Below are positions 35,746 to 43,310 of a stretch of DNA of 64,000 nt, piece after piece (the stretch's first letter is position 1; every line of letters begins with the position of its first letter). Origin of the DNA: Massilia sp. MS-15 (GTDB lineage: Bacteria; Pseudomonadota; Gammaproteobacteria; Burkholderiales; Burkholderiaceae_D). Position numbers and translations under genes: made by a program. Below the pieces are notes generated by a model that had not been told where the DNA came from, ran no database searches, and saw nothing but the letters and a program-made list of their open reading frames with translations. The stretch spans positions 62,001-126,000 of the forward strand of contig NZ_JAIWIA010000022.1 in assembly GCF_020176695.1 (NCBI RefSeq), given 5' to 3'.

Positions 35746-36156
35746 ATGATCCTCTTGCGTCTCGCCTGCCTGTCGGCGGGCATGGCAGTGCTGGTCGTAC
35801 CGCCTGCCCTGCTGTTCCCGAAAGGTGTCGGCTTCCACAGCATGGACAGCGCGGCCGCCCTGCCGGCGCCGCTGCTGCTGGCCGCGCTGAGCTTTTTCTT
35901 CATCGCGCTCAAGGTCCACCACGGCCGGCTCTCGCCCGCGCTCACCCAGCAGTGCGTGCAGCTGCTGCTGGCGCCCCTGCTGGCCGGCGTGCTGGCGTTG
36001 TGGATCAGCACTCAGCCGCTGGCCATGTGGATGAGTGCGGGATTGATCGGCTTTACGATGGTCGTGCTGGTGGCGCTGATCGCGCCCCTGCTGCAGGAAC
36101 CGAGCGCGGGGCGGCTGCGTGCCCGCCGCCGTCCGCAGCTGGCAAGCCTGCGCTAG
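35746..36156 (+). CDS. Small polytopic membrane protein, function unknown
   Basis: A 136-residue protein with four hydrophobic helices (LACLSAGMAVLVVPPALLF, APLLLAALSFFFIALKV, LLLAPLLAGVLALWI, AGLIGFTMVVLVALIAPLL) and a basic C-terminal tail rich in Arg. I do not recognise the family. The ATG at 35746 is chosen because the GTG at 35734 overlaps its own GGAG site; the spacing to the ATG is rather long (11 bases). Isolated on the plus strand between two minus-strand operons. Confidence 0.62.
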   Translation: MILLRLACLSAGMAVLVVPPALLFPKGVGFHSMDSAAALPAPLLLAALSFFFIALKVHHGRLSPALTQQCVQLLLAPLLAGVLALWISTQPLAMWMSAGLIGFTMVVLVALIAPLLQEPSAGRLRARRRPQLASLR

Positions 36157-36190
36157 GACCGGGCCCGGCTGGCCCCCGGCGCCGCGGGAA

Positions 36191-36796
36191 CTACAGCCAG
36201 CCGGCGTCGCGTGCCATGCGGTAGGCCTCGACCCGGTTGGCGGCACCCAGCTTGCTGATCGCCTCGGACAGGTAGTTGCGCACCGTTCCTTCCGACAGGT
36301 GTACCTGGCGCGCGATGTCGGCGCTGGCCCGCCCTTCCCCGGCCAGCCGCAGCACTTGCCGTTCGCGTTCGGTGAGCGGGTCGGCGCCGCCGCTCCAGCT
36401 CTCCAGCGCCAGCTCGGGCGCGATCGCCCTGCCGCCGCCGTGCACCGCGCGGATCGCGGCCGCCAGCGCGTCCACCGGCGCGTCCTTGAGCAGGTAGCCG
36501 CGCACGCCCGCTTCCAGCGCGCGCCGCAGGTAGCCGCTGCGCCCGAACGTGGTCACCACGATCACCTTCGCAGCCAGGCGCCGCTCCTGCAGCTGGGCCG
36601 CCAGCTCGAGCCCCGTCATCAACGGCATCTCGACGTCGGTCAGGACGATGTCGGGCCGCAGCCGCTCGCACAGGTCGAGGGCTTCGCGCCCGTTGGTGGC
36701 GGTGCCGACCACGTCGAAGTCGGCTTCGAGCCTGAGCAGCGCGGCCATCGCCCCCAGTACCAGGGCCTGGTCTTCGGCCAGCAGGATGCGGATCAT
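36191..36796 (-). CDS. NarL/LuxR-type response regulator (DesR-like)
   Basis: A 201-residue response regulator. The receiver domain has the acidic pair (AEDQ), phosphoacceptor Asp54 (LTDVEMP) and the Lys of YLLKDAP. The C-terminal LuxR/NarL helix-turn-helix is LTERERQVLRLAGEGRASAD to VRNYLSEAISKLGA. Its ATG overlaps the kinase stop (ATGA). This layout is DesR-type: a dimer that binds DNA when phosphorylated by its kinase. Targets are not visible, though the upstream lipoprotein operon is the obvious candidate. Last gene of the operon. Confidence 0.9.
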   Translation of the reverse strand: MIRILLAEDQALVLGAMAALLRLEADFDVVGTATNGREALDLCERLRPDIVLTDVEMPLMTGLELAAQLQERRLAAKVIVVTTFGRSGYLRRALEAGVRGYLLKDAPVDALAAAIRAVHGGGRAIAPELALESWSGGADPLTERERQVLRLAGEGRASADIARQVHLSEGTVRNYLSEAISKLGAANRVEAYRMARDAGWL

Positions 36797-37914
36797 CGGT
36801 GAGCTCCTTGAGGGATGGCGGCCGGCACCCGCAATTCGAGTTCGAGCCCGCCCTGGGCGCGCAGCGCCAGCCTGCCGCCGACCGAGGCGACCCGCTCGCG
36901 CATGCCGGACAAGCCGTTACCGTGCCGGATGTCGGCCTCGCTGCGCGCCTGGCCGTCGTCGGCGATGCGCAGCACGGCCAGGCCCTGCTCCAGCGCCAGC
37001 GACACGCGGCAGCGGCGCGCGCCGGCGTGGCGCACGATATTGGTGACGGCTTCGCGCAGGGCCAGCGCCAGCACGTTCTCGGCGGCCGGCGCCAGTTCCA
37101 CGCGCTCGAGCTTTTCTTCCAGGCGCACGTCGGCCGCCGCCAGGCTGGCGCGCGCGCTCGCCAGCGCGCTGGCCAGGCCCTTTTCCCGGTAGCCGGTGAC
37201 GGCCGCGCGCACCTCGGCCAGGGCCTGGCGCGCGCTGGCTTCGATGTCGGCGGCTTCACGCGCGCAGGCATCGGCGTCGCGGTGCGCCAGTTTGCGCGCC
37301 AGTTCCGCCTTCAGCGCGATCAGGGACAGCGAATGCCCGAGCAGGTCATGCAGGTCGCGCGAGATGCGTTCGCGTTCGGCGATGGTGGCCATGTGCTCGA
37401 CCTCTTCCTGCTTGCGCACCAGCGCCTGGCGCGAGCGGCGCAGGCGCGCATCCATGACGGCGCCCACCCCCACCGGCAGGCCGGCGGTCAGGATCGGCAT
37501 CAGGAACATGAAGCGCATGTTGCCCTCGGCCTGCAGCGAGACCAGCAGGCCGAACGCGATGACGGCACCGATCGCCAGCATGGCGTGCTGCATGCGCTCG
37601 ATGCCGGCGGCCATGGCGCAGGCGAAGATGAAGAAGGTGGCCGCACCCGGGTGCCAGCGCACCCAGGCGGCGCCGAGCAGGCAGCCGGCCAGCATGCAGG
37701 CCCATACCTGCCAGCCGCGCGCCCAGTAGCTGGCGAGGTACAGGGGCAGGAACACGGCCAGCGTCAGGACCAGCATGGCCAGCTCCAGCGCGCCCGGCGT
37801 CACGTAGGCGTACTTCCAGCCCATGTAGGCAAGACTCAGCAGCCAGAAATACGGCATCCGGCCGTGCTCCGGCGGAAGCCATGGTCCTGCCAGCAGCTGA
37901 CTGATCCTGTTCAT
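36793..37914 (-). CDS. Membrane sensor histidine kinase (DesK-like, HisKA_3)
   Basis: A 373-residue kinase with about five N-terminal helices and almost no periplasmic loops, like DesK, which senses membrane state. A linker helix follows (RRSRQALVRKQEEVEHM). The HisKA_3 phosphoacceptor is His189 in ERERISRDLHDLLGHSLSLI, and the ATPase domain has ALREAVTNIVRHAGA (N box) and HGNGLSGMRERV (G box). It starts 16 bases after the amidohydrolase stop and overlaps the response regulator. No fatty-acid desaturase gene is nearby, so the signal may differ from DesK. Confidence 0.9.
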   Translation of the reverse strand: MNRISQLLAGPWLPPEHGRMPYFWLLSLAYMGWKYAYVTPGALELAMLVLTLAVFLPLYLASYWARGWQVWACMLAGCLLGAAWVRWHPGAATFFIFACAMAAGIERMQHAMLAIGAVIAFGLLVSLQAEGNMRFMFLMPILTAGLPVGVGAVMDARLRRSRQALVRKQEEVEHMATIAERERISRDLHDLLGHSLSLIALKAELARKLAHRDADACAREAADIEASARQALAEVRAAVTGYREKGLASALASARASLAAADVRLEEKLERVELAPAAENVLALALREAVTNIVRHAGARRCRVSLALEQGLAVLRIADDGQARSEADIRHGNGLSGMRERVASVGGRLALRAQGGLELELRVPAAIPQGAHR

Positions 37915-37930
37915 GTCGCGGGAGCTCCTG

Positions 37931-39721
37931 TTAGCGGTCCAGCAGGCGCACGTCGGCGATCTCGAAGCGATAGTCGCCCGGCTGCGGGCCGGCGTTGAAT
38001 CCTAACATGGTGACGGCGGCCGGATCGATGCCTTTCAGCTCGCTGAAGGGAATCGTCACCTCGGTCCATTCCGGCCCTGCCGTGAAGGGCTTCGCGCCCG
38101 GCATCTGCACGCCCTGGGCCATGGCGATCATCTGGTAGGTCTTGCCGTCCCCGCGCACCCTGAAGCGCACCATCTTCGCGGCCGCCAGGTTCACCGGCTG
38201 CATCGGCTGCGCGCCCGGCATGAAGGCCACCCCGGCCCACGCGAACGGTAATCCTGGCGCCACTGTCGCATCGATCGCGAGCGGCACCTGGCCGTCCGGC
38301 AGCGCCGGCTGCGCGGCCAGCTTCACGGTGGATTTGCCGCCGGCGAAGCTGTCGGTCGATGGTCCCCATCCCATCCCGAACGGGCTGGCCAGGCGCTGTT
38401 CGCTGAACAGGCTGATGCGCCCGTCTGGTGGCAGCTGCAATGGCTGCGCTCCCTGCGCCGCCCTGGCCACCTGGCGGCGCTGGTCGTCGGCCAGGGCGCG
38501 GGCGCTCTCGCCATCCTTCCACACCTCGACGATGCGGCGGGTGGCCAGGATGTCGGCCGCCGGGTTGCCCTCCACCAGCAGCAGGTCGGCCTTGTAGCCC
38601 TTGCCGATGCGACCGCGCTGGCCCAGCCTGAACGCCTTGGCCGGCGCGCTGGTGGCGGCGGCCAGGGCTTGCGCCGGGCTCAATCCCGCTTCGACCAGGG
38701 CCGCCAGCTCGCGGTGCATGCTGATGCCGTACTGGGTGCCGGGATTGCCGGCATCGGTTCCGGCCAGCACCGGGACGCCCGCCTTCACCAGCGCCGCGGT
38801 CACCGCCTTCGGGGCGGCCAGCAGGTCCGGCCTGGCTTCATTGCCGTAGCGCGCCTTCAATGGCGCCTGCGCGTCCTTGTCCAGCAGCGCGGCGAAAGCG
38901 GGGTTGGCCAGCAGGTCGTCGCCGCGGTAGGCGGCCATGCTTTCCAGGACGGCAAAGGTCGGGATCACGAAAGCCCCCTTGGCACGGGCCAGGCGCGCCA
39001 GTCCTTGCGCATCGGCCGCGCTGCCGCTGAACAGGTGCACCAGGCCGTCGGCGCCCGCCTCCAGCACGGCGCGCGCGTCCCGCTCGTTGCCGATGTGGAC
39101 CACGGCCAGCTTGCCGCGAAGGTGGGCCGCCGCGATCACCGCGCGCACGGTCGCCAGGTCGAGCGGCTTGTAGCCATGCCCGCCTTCCATCACGATCTTG
39201 ATGAAGTCCGAGCCCTCGGCGATGCGGGCGTCGACGAAGGCCTGGGCGTCTTCCGGCTTCGTGATGGTGGGGATCGCGATGCCGAACTGGGTGCCGTGTC
39301 CGCCCGGCGCGGTCACCAGGGTGCCGGCCGAGAACAGGTCGGCATGGGCGTGCCTGCCGCCTGCCGCCATGTCCTGCCTGGCCTGCTTCATCATGTTCAC
39401 TTCGGTAAACATGTCGACCTGGGTGGTCACGCCGAACAGCACCGGCAGCTCGTGGAAGCGGAAGGCGTGGGTATGCGCGTCGATCAGGCCCGGCAGCAGC
39501 GTGCGTCCGGCGCCCTCCACGATGCGCGCATCGCGCGGCGCCGGACCGCGGAAGTCGGCGTCGACGATCACGCCCTGGTCGAACAGGACCGAGCGGCGCT
39601 CGTGCACGCGCTCGCCGTCGAACACGCGCACGTCCTTGACCAGGGTGGGAGCGGCGTTGGCGCAAGCGGCCAGCATCAGGATGGCGGCAGTGGACAGGGT
39701 TTTCAGGGCGGTGGGTTGCAT
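37931..39721 (-). CDS. Amidohydrolase lipoprotein with C-terminal CIA30/carbohydrate-binding-like domain
   Basis: A 596-residue envelope enzyme. The signal peptide ends in a lipobox (ILMLAAC). The amidohydrolase barrel has DAHTH (His83, His85), Lys175 (DFIKIVMEGG, a possible carboxylated Lys), His209 (VVHIGNE), His229 (LVHLFSG) and the Asp of VLAGTDAGNPG. This set fits the imidazolonepropionase/prolidase-like group. About residues 430-596 form a separate beta domain with MVRFRVRGDGKTYQM, WTEVTIPFSELKGI and GDYRFEIADVRLLD, the CIA30/CBM11-like pattern. GAGGAAG precedes the ATG. A DesK/DesR pair follows in the same operon. Substrate unknown; periplasmic action likely. Confidence 0.84.
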   Translation of the reverse strand: MQPTALKTLSTAAILMLAACANAAPTLVKDVRVFDGERVHERRSVLFDQGVIVDADFRGPAPRDARIVEGAGRTLLPGLIDAHTHAFRFHELPVLFGVTTQVDMFTEVNMMKQARQDMAAGGRHAHADLFSAGTLVTAPGGHGTQFGIAIPTITKPEDAQAFVDARIAEGSDFIKIVMEGGHGYKPLDLATVRAVIAAAHLRGKLAVVHIGNERDARAVLEAGADGLVHLFSGSAADAQGLARLARAKGAFVIPTFAVLESMAAYRGDDLLANPAFAALLDKDAQAPLKARYGNEARPDLLAAPKAVTAALVKAGVPVLAGTDAGNPGTQYGISMHRELAALVEAGLSPAQALAAATSAPAKAFRLGQRGRIGKGYKADLLLVEGNPAADILATRRIVEVWKDGESARALADDQRRQVARAAQGAQPLQLPPDGRISLFSEQRLASPFGMGWGPSTDSFAGGKSTVKLAAQPALPDGQVPLAIDATVAPGLPFAWAGVAFMPGAQPMQPVNLAAAKMVRFRVRGDGKTYQMIAMAQGVQMPGAKPFTAGPEWTEVTIPFSELKGIDPAAVTMLGFNAGPQPGDYRFEIADVRLLDR

Positions 39722-39903
39722 GGCTTCCTCGCAGGATGGATGTGAAGCCAGTATGCGAAAACGGCGGTGATGACGGTAGAAGCGGGTGCCAGCAGATTGG
39801 CATGACAATTGTCATCCATTCAGCTTTATCCACTATCACCTCCTTCGCGTAGCACTTTTAAAACTACATAGCGATCCTGCGCAATTGCGGAGAGCATGCC
39901 ATT

Positions 39904-39956
39904 TTTACCTACAGTCGATTAACATGTTTACCTACAACTATTTAATTGGTTAAAAT
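39904..39956 (+). promoter_or_regulatory. Putative promoter with direct repeats upstream of the PEP-CTERM gene
   Basis: TTTACCTACA occurs at 39904-39913 and again at 39927-39936, 23 bases (about two helical turns) apart. The second copy overlaps a possible -35 (TTTACC), with TAAAAT (39951-39956) as -10 after 18 bases. Regularly spaced repeats at a promoter suggest a regulator site. The region is low in GC. Confidence 0.4.
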
Positions 39957-39983
39957 GAAACATTAAACAACCGGAAATCTCTT

Positions 39984-40715
39984 ATGCTCAGGCTGCTCAT
40001 CGTTATTGCATTAGCTATTGCTGCGGTTCCTACAGCACAAAGCGCTGTTATAACTTACAACTTCACCGCGACTGTCACTTCAATGTTTGAATATGATGGG
40101 ACCAGCCAACAAATTCACAACGTAGACGCGAGCAGCATGTCAGGCCGTCAGATGGCAATGGGTAATACAATTCATGGGAAACTAACCTATGACACAAATA
40201 CAGCGCTGTCGCCGTATTTTCAACCCGAACAGCCGGCGGGCGGCTCCTACTTGGTCTACGGGGGTGCTGGTATGAACGAGCTAGCGCTGATATTTGATCA
40301 TGACGGTTATCAATTTCAGTCCGATCCTACTTTCCGCAACAGCCATTTTCAAGTCGCGAATAGACCGGCTGGGCAGGGCTTCGATGTTTTCTATATGAGC
40401 CTGAGTCGTGGTTGGGACCCTTTGACCTTTGAATCGACCACCGTAAGCCTGATGGACCGCTCAGGCCTCGCGTTCAGTGTGGGAACGATGCCGCGGTCGC
40501 TTAACCTCGACGCATTTCATTATGCTAGCATCGACTACGCATGGCTGCGGAGAAGCGACGGTAGTCAGGTGCACGCATCAGCAGCATTTACATCACTGGA
40601 ACTAGCGTCGACAACGGCTGTACCGGAACCAAGCACTATCCTTCTGATATGGCTAGGGTTATTTGCTATTAATGCCGACCGCAAGTACCGCAAGTCGGCA
40701 TACTTAGCAAGTTGA
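39984..40715 (+). CDS. PEP-CTERM-tagged exported protein in low-GC DNA
   Basis: A 243-residue protein with a signal peptide (LLIVIALAIAAVPTAQSA). A middle part has no recognised domain. A C-terminal sorting tail is VPEPS (213-217), a hydrophobic helix (TILLIWLGLFAI) and a basic end (RKYRK). This is the PEP-CTERM signal processed by exosortase in biofilm-forming Gram-negatives. No exosortase is in the window. Base use is unlike its neighbours: two hand-counted 60-base lines have 29 and 27 G/C, against 41 of 60 in a line of the amidohydrolase gene. This suggests horizontal transfer. Confidence 0.8.
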   Translation: MLRLLIVIALAIAAVPTAQSAVITYNFTATVTSMFEYDGTSQQIHNVDASSMSGRQMAMGNTIHGKLTYDTNTALSPYFQPEQPAGGSYLVYGGAGMNELALIFDHDGYQFQSDPTFRNSHFQVANRPAGQGFDVFYMSLSRGWDPLTFESTTVSLMDRSGLAFSVGTMPRSLNLDAFHYASIDYAWLRRSDGSQVHASAAFTSLELASTTAVPEPSTILLIWLGLFAINADRKYRKSAYLAS

Positions 40716-40748
40716 ACTCCGTGACGGGAACCCACTTAATCTAGGCTG

Positions 40749-40821
40749 ACTTGTACAAGCTAAGTTGTTAGCTTCGTGCGATCAGGTTCCTCAGCGCAGC
40801 TGGCCTTTGTTCCATACAAAG
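40749..40821. other. Hairpins downstream of the PEP-CTERM gene
   Basis: Within 110 bases of the stop are a palindrome CTTGTACAAG (40749-40758), a hairpin AAGCTAA-GTTG-TTAGCTT (40757-40774) and a hairpin CCTTTGT-TCCAT-ACAAAGG (40803-40821). None has a T tract, so they are not textbook terminators, though they could end transcription or mark an old insertion edge. Confidence 0.4.
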
Positions 40822-40889
40822 GCTATGCTGGGACAGTCGATTGTATTCAGCAGGACGAAATTGAGGCCTGAGCCGCTACTGGATGCCTC

Positions 40890-41957
40890 TCAGGCAGGCG
40901 GCAAACTATCCCACAAATCCCCCGTCGGACTGATGCGCGGCGCCGTGACGCCGAAGTGTTGATACGCCAGCGGCGTGGCGATCCGCCCGCGCGGCGTGCG
41001 CTGCAGGTAGCCCTGCTGGATCAGGTAGGGTTCGAGCACGTCCTCGATGGTGTCGGCCGCCTCGCCGATCGCCGCGGCCAGGTTGCCGATGCCGACCGGA
41101 CCGCCGGCGAACTTGAACAGCACCGCTTCCAGGAGTTTACGGTCCATGACATCGAAGCCGACCGTGTCGACGTCGAGCATCTTGAGCGCGCGGTCGGCCA
41201 TGTCCACCGTGATCTCGCCGGTGCCCTTCACTTCCGCGTAATCGCGCACGCGGCGCAGCAGGCGGTTGGCGATACGCGGCGTGCCGCGCGCGCGCTTGGC
41301 CACCTCGCGCGCACCGTCCTCGTTGATCGGGGCCGCCAGGAGGGCGGCGCTGCGGCTGACGATCCTGGTCAGCTCCTCGACGTTGTAGAACTCGAGGCGC
41401 GCGACGATGCCGAAGCGGTCGCGCAGCGGATTGGTCAGCATGCCGGCGCGGGTGGTGGCGCCGACCAGCGTAAACGGCTGCAGGTCGAGCTTCACGGAAC
41501 GCGCGGCCGGGCCCTCGCCGATCATGATGTCGATCTGGTAGTCCTCCAGCGCCGGGTACAGGATCTCCTCGACCACCGGCGACAAACGGTGGATCTCGTC
41601 GATGAACAGCACGTCGTTCGGCTCGAGGTTGGTGAGCAGCGCGGCCAGGTCGCCCGGGCGTTCCAGCACCGGGCCGGAGGTCTGGCGCAGGTTCACGCCC
41701 ATCTCGCGCGCGATGATGTGGGCCAGCGTGGTCTTGCCCAGGCCCGGAGGGCCGAACAGCAGCGTGTGGTCGAGCGCTTCGCGCCGCTTGCGCGCGGCGG
41801 AAATGAAGATTTCGAGCTGGTCGCGGATCTTGGCCTGGCCGACGTATTCGTCCAGCTGCTTGGGCCGCAGGGCGCGCTCGATCGCCTCTTCGTTGGGCGA
41901 GGCCGGCGCGGCGTCGATCACGCGCTGCTCGGTGAAGTTGTCGGTCTGGATGCTCAT
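40890..41957 (-). CDS. ruvB: Holliday junction branch-migration ATPase RuvB
   Basis: A 355-residue AAA+ motor that drives branch migration with RuvA. Walker A is GPPGLGKTT, Walker B is LFIDEIHRL, sensor 1 is VGATTRAG, the Arg finger region is PLRDRFGI, and the C-terminal winged helix contains [11 protein letters not shown]. Length is near E. coli RuvB (336). It starts 17 bases after ruvA in the order ruvC-ruvA-ruvB. The 3' end abuts the low-GC PEP-CTERM segment. Confidence 0.97.
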   Translation of the reverse strand: MSIQTDNFTEQRVIDAAPASPNEEAIERALRPKQLDEYVGQAKIRDQLEIFISAARKRREALDHTLLFGPPGLGKTTLAHIIAREMGVNLRQTSGPVLERPGDLAALLTNLEPNDVLFIDEIHRLSPVVEEILYPALEDYQIDIMIGEGPAARSVKLDLQPFTLVGATTRAGMLTNPLRDRFGIVARLEFYNVEELTRIVSRSAALLAAPINEDGAREVAKRARGTPRIANRLLRRVRDYAEVKGTGEITVDMADRALKMLDVDTVGFDVMDRKLLEAVLFKFAGGPVGIGNLAAAIGEAADTIEDVLEPYLIQQGYLQRTPRGRIATPLAYQHFGVTAPRISPTGDLWDSLPPA

Positions 41958-41974
41958 GCTGCTTGTTAACCTCG

Positions 41975-42553
41975 TTATGCTTTCGACAGGGCCTTGAGGG
42001 CGAACTTGATGCCATCGGAGACGCTGCTACCGGCCGGCATGTTCTTGGTCGCCAGCAGCGCTTCCTTGTCGGAGTAGCCAAGCGCGGCCAGCGCATTGAG
42101 CACGTCGGCCTGGGCGTCGTCGCGCACCGCGCCGCCGACCACGCCGATGTCGGCGCCGAGCTTGCCCTTCAGTTCCAGTAGCAGGCGCTCGGCGGTCTTC
42201 TTGCCGATGCCGGGGATCTTCACCAGGCGGCCTGCTTCCTGCAGTGTGACGGCCTGCGACAGGTCGGCCACCGTCATGCCCGACAGGATGGCCAGCGCCA
42301 TGCGCGCGCCGATGCCGGTGATCTTGATCAGCTGGCGGAACAGCGCGCGCTCGGAGGCGCTGCCGAAGCCAAACAGCAAGTGCGCATCCTCGCGCACGAT
42401 CAGGTGGGTAAACAGGACCACTTTCTCGCCCGTGTGCGGCAGGTTGTAGAAGGTGCTCATCGGGACGTCGACTTCATAGCCGACGCCGTTGCAGTCCACC
42501 AGCACGTGGGGCGGCGCTTTTTCGAGCAGGGTTCCGGAGAGACGGCCGATCAT
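41975..42553 (-). CDS. ruvA: Holliday junction-binding protein RuvA
   Basis: A 192-residue tetrameric protein that holds the four-way junction for RuvB. It begins [20 protein letters not shown] (OB-fold domain I). Domain II has two helix-hairpin-helix motifs ([16 protein letters not shown] and [19 protein letters not shown]), and the C-terminal UBA-like domain that contacts RuvB ends [17 protein letters not shown] and the following helix. Gap to ruvC is 29 bases. Confidence 0.96.
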   Translation of the reverse strand: MIGRLSGTLLEKAPPHVLVDCNGVGYEVDVPMSTFYNLPHTGEKVVLFTHLIVREDAHLLFGFGSASERALFRQLIKITGIGARMALAILSGMTVADLSQAVTLQEAGRLVKIPGIGKKTAERLLLELKGKLGADIGVVGGAVRDDAQADVLNALAALGYSDKEALLATKNMPAGSSVSDGIKFALKALSKA

Positions 42554-42582
42554 CGCATGTTCCTGTGTGCGTTCCTATGTTC

Positions 42583-43119
42583 TTAAACGAGGCGGCTGCG
42601 CTTCATGCGCAGCGTGGCGGTCGTGGGCGCCAGCGCGCCGATCATCGACAGCGTATCGATGCTGTGGGCGTGGCAGATCGCCACGCCGAGGGCGTCGGCG
42701 GCGTCGGTGCCGGGCAGGCCGGGCAGCTTGAGCAGGCGCGAGACCATGTCCTGCACCTGGGCCTTGGCCGCCTTGCCGGTGCCGACCACGGCCTGCTTGA
42801 CCTGCACCGCCGTGTATTCGGCCACGTCGAGGTCGGCGCCGACCAGGGCCGTGATGGCCGCGCCGCGCGCCTGGCCCAGCAGCAATGTGGACTGCGGATT
42901 GACGTTGACAAAGACCTTTTCGATGGCCGCGCAGGCCGGCTGGTAGGCGGCGACGATTTCGCCCACGCCGTTCAGGATCACCTTCAGGCGCGGCGGCAAG
43001 GCGCCCTCGGTACCGGTCTTGATGGTGCCGGAGGCGATGTAGCGCAGCTTGCTGCCGTGTTTTTCAATGACGCCGAAGCCCGTCGTGCGCAGGCCTGGGT
43101 CGATGCCGAGAATAATCAT
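42583..43119 (-). CDS. ruvC: Holliday junction resolvase RuvC
   Basis: A 178-residue endonuclease that cuts Holliday junctions. The catalytic acids are visible: Asp in [15 protein letters not shown], Glu in AAIEKVFVN, and the C-terminal Asp pair in [16 protein letters not shown]. The ATG at 43119 gives the family N-terminus; the frame stays open upstream without homology. First of the ruvCAB genes, separated from purH by a palindromic repeat pair. A small hairpin (ACTGTG/CACAGT, 43162-43179) lies in its leader. Confidence 0.96.
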   Translation of the reverse strand: MIILGIDPGLRTTGFGVIEKHGSKLRYIASGTIKTGTEGALPPRLKVILNGVGEIVAAYQPACAAIEKVFVNVNPQSTLLLGQARGAAITALVGADLDVAEYTAVQVKQAVVGTGKAAKAQVQDMVSRLLKLPGLPGTDAADALGVAICHAHSIDTLSMIGALAPTTATLRMKRSRLV

Positions 43120-43198
43120 TGTGGAATGATATACGGCTGGCGCAGGTTCGTGGGAAAAAATACTGTGCAAAAACACAGTGCGCGCTCAATGTTGCCAC

Positions 43199-43308
43199 GT
43201 AGGGTGGGCGGATTTTCCGCCCACGCGTTCGGACGACGTGTGAAAACCGGAGCGCGTCCATTCCAGCGTGCGTCGGACGCGTGGGCAGGAGACCTGCCCA
43301 CCCTACCG
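43199..43308. repeat. REP-like palindromic repeat, inverted pair (locus 4)
   Basis: Unit one (43199-43232) reads GTAGGGTGGGCGG, ATTTT, CCGCCCACGCGTTCGG. Unit two (about 43275-43308) is inverted and has drifted in the stem: ACGCGTGGGCAGG, AGA, CCTGCCCACCCTACC, with both arms changed together so pairing is kept. It ends two bases from the purH stop codon, in the purH-ruvC gap. Compensating changes suggest the hairpin itself is under selection. Confidence 0.78.
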
Positions 43309-43310
43309 GA

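Noticed and set aside
39780-40889. An insertion sequence or integron cassette in the low-GC segment
   Set aside because: No transposase or integrase fragment, no matching terminal inverted repeats and no target-site duplication could be found by eye; only composition is unusual.
43162-43179. The ACTGTG/CACAGT hairpin in the ruvC leader as a LexA box
   Set aside because: The half-sites resemble CTGT/ACAG, but the 6-base loop of CAAAAA does not give the CTGT-N8-ACAG spacing of a LexA operator.
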